From NCBI GenBank assembly GCA_030537355.1, contig JAUNNF010000002.1, positions 124,001 through 188,000 of the forward strand: 64,000 nt of DNA, given 5' to 3'. Positions 18,650-28,957 of this stretch are shown here, piece after piece (the stretch's first letter is position 1; each line of letters begins with the position of its first letter). The stretch comes from Coriobacteriia bacterium. GTDB lineage: Bacteria > Actinomycetota > Coriobacteriia > Coriobacteriales > Eggerthellaceae. Under the pieces are notes generated by a model. That model saw only the letters and a program-made list of their open reading frames with translations. It did no database searches and was not told the DNA's origin. The translations under genes and the position numbers were made by a program.

Positions 18650-18937
18650 ATGAATTTGAAACCATTAGGAGATAGAGTAATTGTTAAAGCTGACGAGGCT
18701 GAAGAAACAACAGCCGGTGGCTTAATCCTTACAAGCGACAACAAAGAAAAACCTCAAACTGGTAAAGTTGTTGCTGTTGGTGGTGGAAAAGTTGCCGATG
18801 ATGGTAAAGTTACTCCAGTTCCTGTTAAGGTTGGTGACAAGGTTTTGTACGGAAAATACGGCGGAACTGAAATCACTGTAGACGGAGAAGAACTATTAAT
18901 TCTTCGTTCAGAGGATATTTATGGCATTTTCTCGTAA
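18650..18937 (+). CDS. groES: co-chaperonin GroES
   Basis: This 95-residue protein caps the GroEL folding chamber. [11 protein letters not shown] at the start, [10 protein letters not shown] (mobile loop), and [15 protein letters not shown] followed by LRSEDIYGI are all family marks. Start ATG 18650 is preferred because AAAGGA sits about 10 bases upstream; the in-frame GTG at 18641 is too close to it. The C terminus overlaps the next gene by 17 bases. Confidence 0.97.
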   Translation: MNLKPLGDRVIVKADEAEETTAGGLILTSDNKEKPQTGKVVAVGGGKVADDGKVTPVPVKVGDKVLYGKYGGTEITVDGEELLILRSEDIYGIFS

Positions 18938-19184
18938 AAAAAAGACAATCAAAGGTTATATAACCAAAGAGATTGCAAAAGCAGCAGCTTTAACAGCATT
19001 AAAAGCTGTGGCTGTTTTTGCAGCAAAGACAGTTGTAAAAAATGTTATAAAAAACACTTTTAGTGTCAATGAAAAAAAGCAAATACCAATTGATCTAGGT
19101 ACTCAAGGTACAGTTGAGGGAGCTATTAAAGAAAAAGCTCCAAAAAAGTTGAAAGTTAAAGGTAAAAAGGCAATTTGGTCATAA
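18921..19184 (+). CDS. unknown basic protein between groES and groEL
   Basis: This 87-residue Lys/Ala-rich protein starts at an ATG with GAGG upstream, inside the end of groES. Residues 13-45 are a long Ala/Val/Lys segment ([20 protein letters not shown]) that looks like an amphipathic or membrane-touching helix. The tail is basic and ends KAIWS. I recognise no family. Its position forces co-expression with the chaperonin. Clean in-frame coding and a ribosome site argue that it is real. Confidence 0.65.
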   Translation: MAFSRKKKTIKGYITKEIAKAAALTALKAVAVFAAKTVVKNVIKNTFSVNEKKQIPIDLGTQGTVEGAIKEKAPKKLKVKGKKAIWS

Positions 19185-19188
19185 ATAA

Positions 19189-20847
<1,659 letters not shown>

Positions 20848-20850
20848 CTT

Positions 20851-20895
20851 AGGGGCGTAGTTATTGGTGCCAAATGGCACCTTTGGGACATCCTT
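20851..20895 (+). repeat. 45-base hairpin element, copy 2 (after groEL)
   Basis: It has the same design as the copy after ftsX. The stem core GGTGCC-AAAT-GGCACC is identical, and the outer stem AGGGGCGT/ACATCCTT keeps pairing through a C-to-T change that gives G-U. It starts 3 bases after the groEL stop, the same offset as copy 1, and partly precedes the promoter at 20899. Confidence 0.85.
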
Positions 20896-20898
20896 AAT

Positions 20899-20927
20899 TT
20901 GGTGATTTTAAAAATTTGTGTTATAAT
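20899..20927 (+). promoter_or_regulatory. promoter of the surface-protein gene
   Basis: TTGGTG (20899-20904) and TATAAT (20922-20927) have 17-base spacing. Confidence 0.6.
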
Positions 20928-20952
20928 AAAAAAAGCAAGAAAGGAGAATGAA

Positions 20953-21849
20953 ATGAAAACACAAACATTAAACAAAAAGAAATTTATTATGGGAGGTGTA
21001 ATAGTATTAATTGCTGCTTTATTGCTTGCTGCTGTAATTCCGTGGATTACTAATGCGAGTGCTGAAGAAAATGGTTCTTCAGTAAACCCCATGAATCCGA
21101 CACCGACAATTACCTCTGTAACTCCAGAAAAGTTATTTGATATAGGGCCTGTTAATTTGACTATTAAAGGAAGTTATGACAATGACGATTGTGAGGACTT
21201 TGTTCTCAGAATTTATGATGAAAAGGGTCAGGCTTTACAAAAACTAGGAACATGGGTAATTCCAGCTGTAATTCCTGCACCAAACTATATAATCACTTCA
21301 ACAGGTACTGAATTTCCTGCAGTTGGTAAATATTATATTCAAGTTGGTTTTGAGTATTCCCAAATGAATGGCGAAATCGTTTGGACACCGGCGTATGAAT
21401 TTATTGTAGGAGATCCTACTCCTACTAGTACTATAATTGCCACTGTAGATCTTAATGGTGGAACTCTTAATCCTGAGGCTGTCAAACCTCTAACGGATGA
21501 TGGCTGGTCAGACAATGGTGATGGTACATGGAGTAAACCTTATACTACTGCAACATCATATAAAAATGTATTACGTAAATGGGATGGCTCACAAGTTTCT
21601 ATATCCAAAAATGGCCAAATTAAAACAGGATGGAGCCCAGCCGCTGATGATACAATGATGACACAAAATACAACTTTCAAAGCATTATATGGCGATGAAG
21701 GTCAAGGTGATCTAATTGATGATGAAGGTTCAAGTTCAAACCTTGCTCAAACAGGTGATGGTATGGCATTTGCGCTTATTGCGCTTTCACTCGTGGTTGC
21801 ATCTAGCGTAGTTGTATTAACAAGAAGACACAATAAAGCTAATCACTAA
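20953..21849 (+). CDS. sortase-type surface protein with LAQTGD tail
   Basis: The 298-residue protein starts at ATG 20953, which has AAGGAG 7 bases upstream; an in-frame extension to 20899 runs through the promoter. Residues 10-33 are a signal peptide. Residues about 40-155 look like an Ig-type beta domain (TPTITSVTPEKLFDIGPVNL). A Listeria-Bacteroides (InlB B-type) repeat follows (VDLNGGTLNPEA ... TTFKALYGDE). The C terminus has LAQTGD, a hydrophobic stretch and the basic tail RRHNKANH, a sortase substrate pattern. It is probably wall-linked; the ligand is unknown. Confidence 0.8.
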   Translation: MKTQTLNKKKFIMGGVIVLIAALLLAAVIPWITNASAEENGSSVNPMNPTPTITSVTPEKLFDIGPVNLTIKGSYDNDDCEDFVLRIYDEKGQALQKLGTWVIPAVIPAPNYIITSTGTEFPAVGKYYIQVGFEYSQMNGEIVWTPAYEFIVGDPTPTSTIIATVDLNGGTLNPEAVKPLTDDGWSDNGDGTWSKPYTTATSYKNVLRKWDGSQVSISKNGQIKTGWSPAADDTMMTQNTTFKALYGDEGQGDLIDDEGSSSNLAQTGDGMAFALIALSLVVASSVVVLTRRHNKANH

Positions 21850-21868
21850 GAGATAGTTATATAAATGT

Positions 21869-22438
21869 TTAAAGAGCCTTACATTTGTTGTGAGGCTCTT
21901 TTTTATTTATGAAATTAAGTACTTTATTCCTTCCTCCCAGTATCTGTATAATTATGTCAGGCGAGCTATAACCTCTAATAGAATTCGAATTATTTAATTT
22001 GAAATTCCAGGATTTTTCATTTGATTCGAATAAATCAGCATAACCACACCATGGATAATCCCTAGATTTACAAATGTTAGCTTTTATTGGATTGTTTAAG
22101 ATGTATTTAAACACTATAAGTAATGTGGAAATATTTGTGATTTGTTTTCTTTTATATTTACCTTGATAAAGTGATCCTTGTTGCTTGTGTTTTAAATTGA
22201 AATATCTTGAATAACTTTTAGTTAGTTGTTGAACAAAAACAGAAATATTTAATCCTTTTATCAATATATGTATATGATTTGGCATTAAGCAGTAAGTAAT
22301 TATTTCTATTTTATATTTATCATGATACTTGTTCATGAGTTGCAAAAACGTGTTATAGTCCTCCGCTTCATGAAAAATCAGTTGCTTATAATGTCCACGT
22401 TGCATTATGTGATATATGTTCGCCCTAGTCAGGTCCAT
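21869..22438 (-). mobile_element. RAYT (Y1, REP-associated tyrosine) transposase gene
   Basis: The 189-residue protein belongs to the IS200-like Y1 transposase superfamily. The HUH metal site is visible as MPNHIHILI (about residues 52-60), with the opening IYHIMQRGHYKQLIF and the catalytic-Tyr region VFKYILNNPIKA. Length and the Tyr-x-x-x-NP(I/V)KA motif fit the RAYT group, single-copy domesticated transposases that act on REP-type hairpins. No terminal hairpins of an IS flank it. The 45-base hairpins at 18522 and 20851 are candidate partners. Confidence 0.82.
21871..21905. terminator. terminator between surface protein and transposase genes
   Basis: AAGAGCCT/AGGCTCTT hairpin with a T run on the plus strand. 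It also covers the last codons of the minus-strand transposase, so it may serve both directions. Confidence 0.8.
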
Positions 22439-22526
22439 AGCTTAAACCTTACAACAAAAATTATTCTTTTTCTATACACTAAGAATTACAAATCTATACA
22501 ACAAAAATTGCAAATCATAAAAATTG

Positions 22527-22537
22527 GGGGCAGCCCC
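22527..22537. promoter_or_regulatory. GC palindrome upstream of the UmuC-like gene
   Basis: GGGGCAGCCCC is a perfect 5-bp inverted repeat with one central base, standing in very AT-rich DNA 20 bases before the polymerase ATG and just before a TAAAAT -10-like box (22543-22548). It could be a repressor site; no standard LexA box was seen. Confidence 0.35.
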
Positions 22538-22557
22538 TATTGTAAAATGTAGATATT

Positions 22558-24105
22558 ATGAAACAGTACATTGCCATAGATTTAAAAAGTTTTTATGCAA
22601 GCGTTGAGTGTGTTGAGCGTAAACTTAATCCATTAGACACATATCTCGTTGTGGCAGATGAAAGCCGTACTGAAAAGACAATTTGTTTGGCTGTTACACC
22701 TGCCTTAAAAGACTATGGAATTAGTGGACGAGCTCGTCTGTTCGAAGTAATTCAAAATGTCGGTGAAATTAATTCATTCCGACGACAACAGTTAAAAGAC
22801 TTATACAATAATGTTGATACAACAGGCCATAGGGGTGCTGCTTCCCCAAATTTTACAAAAAAATGTACTTTTGATAAGGAGTTAAAGCTACATCCTGAAT
22901 ATGAACTTGATTACATCATAGCTCCTCCTCGCATGGCAAAATACATTGAAGTAAGTACTCAGATTTATAATATATATCTCAAATATATAGCACCGGAAGA
23001 CATTCACGTTTATTCTATTGATGAGGTCTTTATTGATGCAACACCTTATTTAACAATGTACGGGTGCAGCGCTGAGGAACTCGCTAGTAGGATGATAAAC
23101 GAAGTTCTTCAAGTTGCTGGCATTACAGCTACAGTTGGAGTAGGTACAAATATGTACCTTGCAAAAATCGCTATGGATGTTTTCGCAAAGAAGATGCCAG
23201 CTGATGAGAATGGCGCACGTATCGCTTATCTTGATGAGAATCTCTATAAGAAACACCTATGGGATCATCGACCGCTTACAGATTTTTGGAGGATAGGACC
23301 TGGTATTACAAAACGTCTTGCGACATATGGTATGCATACTCAAGGCGACATTGCACGTTGCAGTGTTCAAAATGAAGATTTGCTTTACGAGATTTTTGGG
23401 ATAAATGCAGAGTTGATTATTGACCACGCATGGGGATGGGAGCCTTGTACGATTGCCGATGTAAAATCCTATGTGCCAGTAACAAACAGTTTAGGCACAG
23501 GTCAAGTTTTGCATCGTCCTTATAAAAATGACGAGGCACGTTTGGTCCTTAGAGAGATGGCAGAGCTTCTCGCCCTTGATCTTGTGAAAAAGGATTTGCA
23601 GACAAATCAAATTGTTATGCATATTGGATATGATATTCATAATCTTGAAAAAAGCTTTACAGGTACTTACAAGGGTGAAATTATTAACGACCCTTATGGT
23701 CGAAAAATTCCAAAGTATGCTCGTGCTACTATTAACTTAAATAAATATACATCGAGTGCCCTTGTTATTATGGATGCAGTGGCAAAGCGTTTCGACAAAA
23801 TTACTGATAAAAAGCTATTTGTTAGAAGAATTAACATTACTGCTTGTAAAGTTTTAAATTCCGAAGACGCTGAACACGTAAAGCAAAATCCTGGTCCTAT
23901 TTACAAACAAATGGATATTTATACAGATTTTGACGAATTGAAAAAACGTTACTCACAAGATGAAGAGCGAGAAACTGAACTTCAAAAAGCTACAATTGCA
24001 ATTAAAGAAAAGTTTGGGAAAAATGCAATTTTACGAGGGATGAGTTACTTAGAAGGAGCTACAACAAAAGATCGAAACGAGCAGATTGGAGGACATAAAG
24101 CTTAA
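22558..24105 (+). CDS. Y-family DNA polymerase (UmuC/UvrX-like)
   Basis: This 515-residue protein begins AIDLKSFYASVECVER, the Y-family palm with the metal-binding Asp. YSIDEVFIDATPYL carries the second catalytic acidic pair, followed by the ATVGVGTNMYLAKIAMD finger region. Long forms of this kind in Gram-positives (UvrX, YqjW) are error-prone lesion-bypass polymerases, often on plasmids or mobile islands. The next gene, YolD-like, is the usual partner and follows without a gap. Confidence 0.92.
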   Translation: MKQYIAIDLKSFYASVECVERKLNPLDTYLVVADESRTEKTICLAVTPALKDYGISGRARLFEVIQNVGEINSFRRQQLKDLYNNVDTTGHRGAASPNFTKKCTFDKELKLHPEYELDYIIAPPRMAKYIEVSTQIYNIYLKYIAPEDIHVYSIDEVFIDATPYLTMYGCSAEELASRMINEVLQVAGITATVGVGTNMYLAKIAMDVFAKKMPADENGARIAYLDENLYKKHLWDHRPLTDFWRIGPGITKRLATYGMHTQGDIARCSVQNEDLLYEIFGINAELIIDHAWGWEPCTIADVKSYVPVTNSLGTGQVLHRPYKNDEARLVLREMAELLALDLVKKDLQTNQIVMHIGYDIHNLEKSFTGTYKGEIINDPYGRKIPKYARATINLNKYTSSALVIMDAVAKRFDKITDKKLFVRRINITACKVLNSEDAEHVKQNPGPIYKQMDIYTDFDELKKRYSQDEERETELQKATIAIKEKFGKNAILRGMSYLEGATTKDRNEQIGGHKA

Positions 24106-24525
24106 ATGTCAAATTATGATGACATAATCAATTTGCCTCGTTGGAACCCTGACTCTATTAAGCATCCTCGTATGACAATTTATAACAGGTCTGCTCAGTT
24201 TGCGCCATTTGCTGCGCTTACTGGTTTTGAAGAAGCTGTAGATGAAACTGCACGTCTGACTACTCCAAAAATAGAACTTAATCAAGAACAAATTGAAGAG
24301 CTAAACAAAAACATTGCTTATTTGAAAAAACACTTATCTGAGCATCCACAAATAACTGTGACTTATTTTAGAGAGGATTTGGAAAAACCAGGTGGTTCAT
24401 ATATAACACGTGCAGATTGCATTCAAAACATTAATGATTTCGAACGCAAACTGCACTTGATTTCTGGACTAAAAATTCCTATTGAAAATATTTTTAGTAT
24501 TGAGATCCAGCATAAAGAGGTCTAG
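24106..24525 (+). CDS. YolD-like protein
   Basis: The 139-residue protein's ATG abuts the polymerase stop. RMTIYNRSAQFAPFAALTGF, then an acidic helix and a C-terminal segment with the ADCIQNIN pattern, match the YolD-like family that pairs with UvrX-type polymerases. Its biochemical role is unsettled. Its last 32 bases overlap the convergent glyA gene. Confidence 0.85.
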   Translation: MSNYDDIINLPRWNPDSIKHPRMTIYNRSAQFAPFAALTGFEEAVDETARLTTPKIELNQEQIEELNKNIAYLKKHLSEHPQITVTYFREDLEKPGGSYITRADCIQNINDFERKLHLISGLKIPIENIFSIEIQHKEV

Positions 24526-25789
24526 CCTTCAACATTGCTTTTGAATCTTTTTGTACCTCTTTCAAAACAGCTGGTTTACAATTGCCATTAGCGTTTAGGT
24601 TAAAAGCAATTTTTGCGATATTCTGCCCTACTTTGTAACAGTCTTTCTCAGTAAATCCTCTAGTGGTTACAGCTGGTGTACCAACACGGATACCGCTTGT
24701 AACAAATGGAGATAATTTCTCATTTGGAATTGTGTTTTTATTAACTGTGATGAAAGCTTTATCACAAGCAGCCTCAACTTGTTTGCCTGTTGCTCTTGCA
24801 ACAGAAACATCAACCAAGCATAGGTGATTGTCTGTACCACCTGTTATTAAACGTAATCCCCCATCTTCCATACCTTTTCCAATTGCTTTAGCATTAGCCA
24901 TTGTTTTCTTAATATAATTTTTGTATTCTGCTGATGCAGCGTATTTGAAACAAACTGCTTTAGCTGCAATAATGTGCATTAAAGGACCGCCTTGAAGGCC
25001 TGGGAATACTGCTTTGTTTATTTTCTTGGCAAGCTCTTTATCGTTAGTTAGGATAATTCCTGAACGAGGCCCCCTCAAAGTTTTGTGAGTTGTACTTGTT
25101 ACAACATGAGCATAAGGGAATGGGTTAGGATGTTGTTTTGTAGCAACAAGACCTGCAATATGCGCCATATCAACAAGTAAATAAGCCCCTACTTTATTGC
25201 ATATATCTCGCATCTTTTTAAAGCTAATTTTGCGAGGATATGCAGAATATCCAGCAACAATTACTTTTGGTTTTACCTTTTTGGCCTGTTTTAAGATTAA
25301 GTCATAGTCAAGTTGTTCAGTTTCCTTGTTTAACGTATAAGATTGCGAGTCATAGTAAATTCCACTGAAGTTTACAGGCGAACCATGGGTTAGGTGACCA
25401 CCATTATCAAGAGCAAGGCCCATGATTGTGTCACCGATATTAGCAAGTGCATGATATGCAGCAAGGTTTGCGCTGCTTCCGCTGTGTGGTTGAACATTAG
25501 CGTATTTACAACCAAACAATTTGCAAACACGTTCAATTGCGATTTTTTCGACCTTATCAATTACCTCGCAACCACCATAGTATCTGTGATCTGGGTATCC
25601 TTCTGCGTATTTGTTTGTAAGGACACTTCCAGCAGCTTCTAGTGCACCTCTGTATGTGAAGTTTTCAGAAGCGATAAGTTCGATGCTGTTTCGTTGACGG
25701 TCTAATTCCTGATCCACGAGTTTTGCAATTTTTGGGTCTTGTGCGTGAAGATTCTTTAGATTGTTTTCGATTTTGTTGATAACTTTCAT
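24494..25789 (-). CDS. glyA: serine hydroxymethyltransferase
   Basis: This 431-residue PLP enzyme converts serine and tetrahydrofolate to glycine and methylene-tetrahydrofolate. Markers are SIELIASENFTY near residue 37, YAEGYPDHRYYGGCE, and the PLP-lysine region TSTTHKTLRGPRSG. An AAGGAG site precedes the ATG. It is a single-gene unit whose 3' end runs into yolD-like on the other strand. Confidence 0.98.
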   Translation of the reverse strand: MKVINKIENNLKNLHAQDPKIAKLVDQELDRQRNSIELIASENFTYRGALEAAGSVLTNKYAEGYPDHRYYGGCEVIDKVEKIAIERVCKLFGCKYANVQPHSGSSANLAAYHALANIGDTIMGLALDNGGHLTHGSPVNFSGIYYDSQSYTLNKETEQLDYDLILKQAKKVKPKVIVAGYSAYPRKISFKKMRDICNKVGAYLLVDMAHIAGLVATKQHPNPFPYAHVVTSTTHKTLRGPRSGIILTNDKELAKKINKAVFPGLQGGPLMHIIAAKAVCFKYAASAEYKNYIKKTMANAKAIGKGMEDGGLRLITGGTDNHLCLVDVSVARATGKQVEAACDKAFITVNKNTIPNEKLSPFVTSGIRVGTPAVTTRGFTEKDCYKVGQNIAKIAFNLNANGNCKPAVLKEVQKDSKAMLKARPLYAGSQY

Positions 25790-25818
25790 TTTTCTCCTTT
25801 GATTTTGATAGCGATGCT

Positions 25819-25845
25819 ATTGTAGCATAATCATTTCGTCGTCAA
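25819..25845 (-). promoter_or_regulatory. promoter of glyA
   Basis: On the minus strand TTGACG (25845-25840) and TACAAT (25824-25819) are 15 bases apart. A short palindrome, TGCTATTGTAGCA, overlaps the -10 box. Confidence 0.5.
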
Positions 25846-25871
25846 CAAGAAATATATGTATAAATATATGT

Positions 25872-25877
25872 TAAAAT
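25872..25877 (+). promoter_or_regulatory. -10 box of a leaderless promoter
   Basis: TAAAAT lies 6 bases before ATG 25884, with no Shine-Dalgarno sequence between them. Confidence 0.5.
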
Positions 25878-25883
25878 ATAGTT

Positions 25884-27077
25884 ATGAAACAAAAAGTCTT
25901 AATAATATATGCATCTACTGGTTCTGGTCATAAAACAGCAGCTGAATCGATATTCACAGTTTGTGAAAATGTAAGCGATGTTAAAATTGTAGATTTACTT
26001 GATTACGGTATTGTCAAATTTAACGGCAACAGAGCTGCAAATTCTTATACAGGTATTGCTGCTCCTCTTCATGATATAACCTGGAGGTTTAATTTTACAG
26101 GTCGTATTAATTGGGGAGGAAATTCCATTTTCGGTAGCCTTTTGTTCAGAAAGTTTAAAAGTTTTATTGAAGAATTTAATCCTGATGTTGTAATTTGCAC
26201 GCATATGATGGCTGCTAACGTAGTTGCAGGAGCTAGAATAAAAACTGGGCTTTCCTATAAGATTGTTTCCGTGCCTACAGATTATGAAACAGAAGGTTTG
26301 TGGCCTCATCAAGAAACTGATTTGTTTTGTGTTGCAACAGAGAGCATGATTGACACTTTGTTGTCGCGCAATGTTCCTCGTCATAAAATTGTTTTAACAG
26401 GCCTTCCAGTTAATCCTGCTTTTCTAAAAAATTACAATAAGAGAACAACTAAACAAAAATTTGGTTTACCGCAAAATAAAAAAATTGCTGTCATTATGGC
26501 AGGTGCTAGCGAGTCTCGTCCTTACGTTAATATGCGACGCGCGCTTGACCATGTAATTAAATACTTTGTAGATATGGATTGGATGCATTTTGTTTTTTGT
26601 ACAGGCAATGATTCAGATTATAAAAAGAAATTAGAGGCTGAGTGTAAAAAATACAACGCTAAAAATATTAGTGTTTTAGATTATACAGAGGACATGGCAC
26701 AGTTGATGAATGCAAGTGTTATTGCGCTTTGTAAATCTGGAGGAATGACAGTGGCAGAATGTATTAGTTCTAGATTACCAATGTTGTTAATTGGTCGTGG
26801 ATATGCGCAAGAACATATTAATACTCGTTACTTAACAGGCATGGGTGCTGCATATCATGCGGATACTTATAAAGAAATTATCGAACTTTTATGCCATATT
26901 ACCAGTACTGATACCGTTTATAATGCTCTTAAAGTTAACATTGAACATTTACGTCATAAAAATGCAGCTTACGATATTGTCAAAAATAGTCTTAAGCTTA
27001 AAGTTTCTGATGACAGTGATAAACCTAAATCTTTATTAGGAATTTACATCGGAAAAAAACCAATCCACAGACGTTAA
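25884..27077 (+). CDS. MGDG synthase/UgtP-type glycosyltransferase
   Basis: The 397-residue protein opens with IIYASTGSGHKTAAESI, the N-terminal motif of the MurG-like monogalactosyl/diglucosyl-diacylglycerol synthase family (GT28). The C-terminal donor-binding region includes CKSGGMTVAECISSRLPMLLI and GQEHIN-like GYAQEHINT. The probable role is adding sugar to diacylglycerol at the inner membrane face to form glycolipid and lipoteichoic-acid anchors. The exact sugar is not readable. The 3' end overlaps the convergent hydrolase gene by 4 bases. Confidence 0.85.
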   Translation: MKQKVLIIYASTGSGHKTAAESIFTVCENVSDVKIVDLLDYGIVKFNGNRAANSYTGIAAPLHDITWRFNFTGRINWGGNSIFGSLLFRKFKSFIEEFNPDVVICTHMMAANVVAGARIKTGLSYKIVSVPTDYETEGLWPHQETDLFCVATESMIDTLLSRNVPRHKIVLTGLPVNPAFLKNYNKRTTKQKFGLPQNKKIAVIMAGASESRPYVNMRRALDHVIKYFVDMDWMHFVFCTGNDSDYKKKLEAECKKYNAKNISVLDYTEDMAQLMNASVIALCKSGGMTVAECISSRLPMLLIGRGYAQEHINTRYLTGMGAAYHADTYKEIIELLCHITSTDTVYNALKVNIEHLRHKNAAYDIVKNSLKLKVSDDSDKPKSLLGIYIGKKPIHRR

Positions 27078-27994
27078 ATTCTGTCTTCAATCCATTTTAA
27101 GATATCTTTATAAACAACATCGTGGTCTGTTTCGTTAAGAATTTCATGCCTGTCATTTTCATATAATTTCATATTGACATCTTTAACACCATTGTCTATG
27201 TATGCATCACGTACTAATATTGGAGCTTTTCCATAATCGCCTACTGGATCATTTTGTCCAGATACAATAAGTATTGGTAGATTTTTTGGTACTTTGGATA
27301 CATTGTTTTTGTTTGCCACAAAACTTAAAACATCAAATAAATTGTAAAAACCGTTTAATGTAAAAGTGTAACCACAAAGCGGATCATCAATATAGAGTTG
27401 TTGGATGCTTTCTTCTTTGGCAAGCCACTCATGGCCATTTTTAATCGGTTTGAAATTTTTGTTGTATTTGCCAAAAGCAATCTTGTCAATAAAATTTGAT
27501 CTATGATTCCAGCCTTTAGATTTGGCCATTAGTTTGCATAAGGTTTTGACAAATGCAAGTAAGGCTTGTGGTTGTTGTCCTGTTCCCATGATGATGGCAC
27601 CATCAAGCTCTTCTCCATAACGGATACAGTACTCGCGAGCCATGAACGATCCCATAGAATGGCCTAATAAGAAATATGGTGTTTTAGGATGCTTTTCTTT
27701 TGTAATATCAGTGAGCTTTTTCATGTCGTCTACTACTTTTTTGTGGCCGTCTGTCTTAGCAAAATATCCAAGATTGTTTTTGTTGTTTACCGATTTACCG
27801 TGTCCAATATGGTCATTTCCACAAACATAAATATTATGTTTATTTAGGAATTTGGCAAAGTCTTCATATCTCATAATATGTTCTGCCATGCCATGGGCAA
27901 TCTGTAGAACAGCTTTTGGTTTGTTTGTTGCTTTCCATTCAACTGCATGAATTGTTGTTTTATTGTCACATGATTTAAATGAGAATTCTTGCAT
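27074..27994 (-). CDS. alpha/beta hydrolase, monoacylglycerol-lipase-like
   Basis: The 306-residue serine hydrolase has an oxyanion-forming QIAHGMAEH motif, lid region, nucleophile elbow LLGHSMGSF (Ser near residue 112), and late Asp (SGQNDPVGD) and His (ENDRHEIL) completing the triad. This pattern fits the Hydrolase_4/lysophospholipase group. A role in glyceride turnover next to a glycolipid glycosyltransferase is plausible but inferred. GGAG lies before the ATG. Confidence 0.87.
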   Translation of the reverse strand: MQEFSFKSCDNKTTIHAVEWKATNKPKAVLQIAHGMAEHIMRYEDFAKFLNKHNIYVCGNDHIGHGKSVNNKNNLGYFAKTDGHKKVVDDMKKLTDITKEKHPKTPYFLLGHSMGSFMAREYCIRYGEELDGAIIMGTGQQPQALLAFVKTLCKLMAKSKGWNHRSNFIDKIAFGKYNKNFKPIKNGHEWLAKEESIQQLYIDDPLCGYTFTLNGFYNLFDVLSFVANKNNVSKVPKNLPILIVSGQNDPVGDYGKAPILVRDAYIDNGVKDVNMKLYENDRHEILNETDHDVVYKDILKWIEDRI

Positions 27995-28031
27995 TATTCT
28001 CCTTTCTGTTATTTGTATTATACAATTTTGT

Positions 28032-28037
28032 TATAAT
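28032..28037 (+). promoter_or_regulatory. -10 box of a leaderless promoter
   Basis: A perfect TATAAT lies 6 bases before the holB ATG at 28044. Confidence 0.6.
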
Positions 28038-28043
28038 TTGCCT

Positions 28044-28955
28044 ATGGAGATTTTAGATAATCAATTACAAAATAACGCTGTTGGACATGCCTATCTTTTT
28101 ATTGGACCAAAAGGTTCAGGCAAGCTTAAAGAAGCCTCTGATTTCGCTTCAAAAATAGCCTCGCAATTTGATATACAAACTTATTCGCCAGAAGGGGCAA
28201 GAGGATATCTAGCTGAACAAATAAAAGAGATTGTAAGAAGTTCAAATTTAACTCCTATTCAAGGAGATAAAAAGGTCTATATTATTAAGAATGCAGAGAG
28301 CTTAGGGACTTCTGGAGCGAATGCATTTTTAAAAACTTTGGAAGAGCCACCTGATTTTGATGTTTTCATTTTGCTCGCGAATAATTTGGATAACGTTTTG
28401 CCTACAATTGTTTCACGTTGCCAGGTTATTAAATTTAAACAATTACCTACAAGAGAGGCTATAAAATTTGTTCAAAAGGAATCTGGTAGTGATTATGCTT
28501 CTGCAAAAAATGCTGTTGAACTTTATGGTGGAGATACAGATTCTGCAATTACTCTTCTTCTTAATCAAGACATGCAAGATTTTTGTGATGAGATAAACTA
28601 CACAATTGGTCAGGATTTAAATGAATGGGAAATCCTAGAAAAATCTAAGGATATTGTTTCAAAACTCAAAGAAATTTGCGATGGTTATAAACATGAACTT
28701 GAAGACAAGGCAAAAGAACTTGATGACATTGTTGACCTTTCTAAACAAAACAAACGTGCAGTTACAGCAAAACAAACAGAAGTAATGCATTTGTTTTGTG
28801 CAGTGGTCAAACAACATTTAATGTCAAAAGTTGTTAATAATCCAAAATATGTAAAATCATTGCATGCAGTTGAGCAATATGAGGCCAAGTTAGCGTATAA
28901 TATTAGCCCGCAAAACTTTTTTGATTGTGTATTGTTGAAAGTGAAGGAATTATAA
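28044..28955 (+). CDS. holB: DNA polymerase III delta-prime subunit
   Basis: This 304-residue AAA+ clamp-loader subunit is read from ATG 28044; the longer frame to 27963 crosses the promoter. HAYLFIGPKGSGK holds the P loop, ANAFLKTLEEPP and TIVSRCQVIKF are the conserved sensor and SRC motifs. The zinc module with four Cys found after the P loop in most delta-prime proteins is missing, and the segment is shortened. holB followed directly by ricT is a conserved arrangement. Confidence 0.9.
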   Translation: MEILDNQLQNNAVGHAYLFIGPKGSGKLKEASDFASKIASQFDIQTYSPEGARGYLAEQIKEIVRSSNLTPIQGDKKVYIIKNAESLGTSGANAFLKTLEEPPDFDVFILLANNLDNVLPTIVSRCQVIKFKQLPTREAIKFVQKESGSDYASAKNAVELYGGDTDSAITLLLNQDMQDFCDEINYTIGQDLNEWEILEKSKDIVSKLKEICDGYKHELEDKAKELDDIVDLSKQNKRAVTAKQTEVMHLFCAVVKQHLMSKVVNNPKYVKSLHAVEQYEAKLAYNISPQNFFDCVLLKVKEL

Positions 28956-28957
28956 AT

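Noticed and set aside
21850-22557. A complete IS200-type insertion sequence
   Set aside because: Only the transposase gene is seen; no subterminal hairpins or TnpB-like gene flank it, and the protein fits the RAYT group better.
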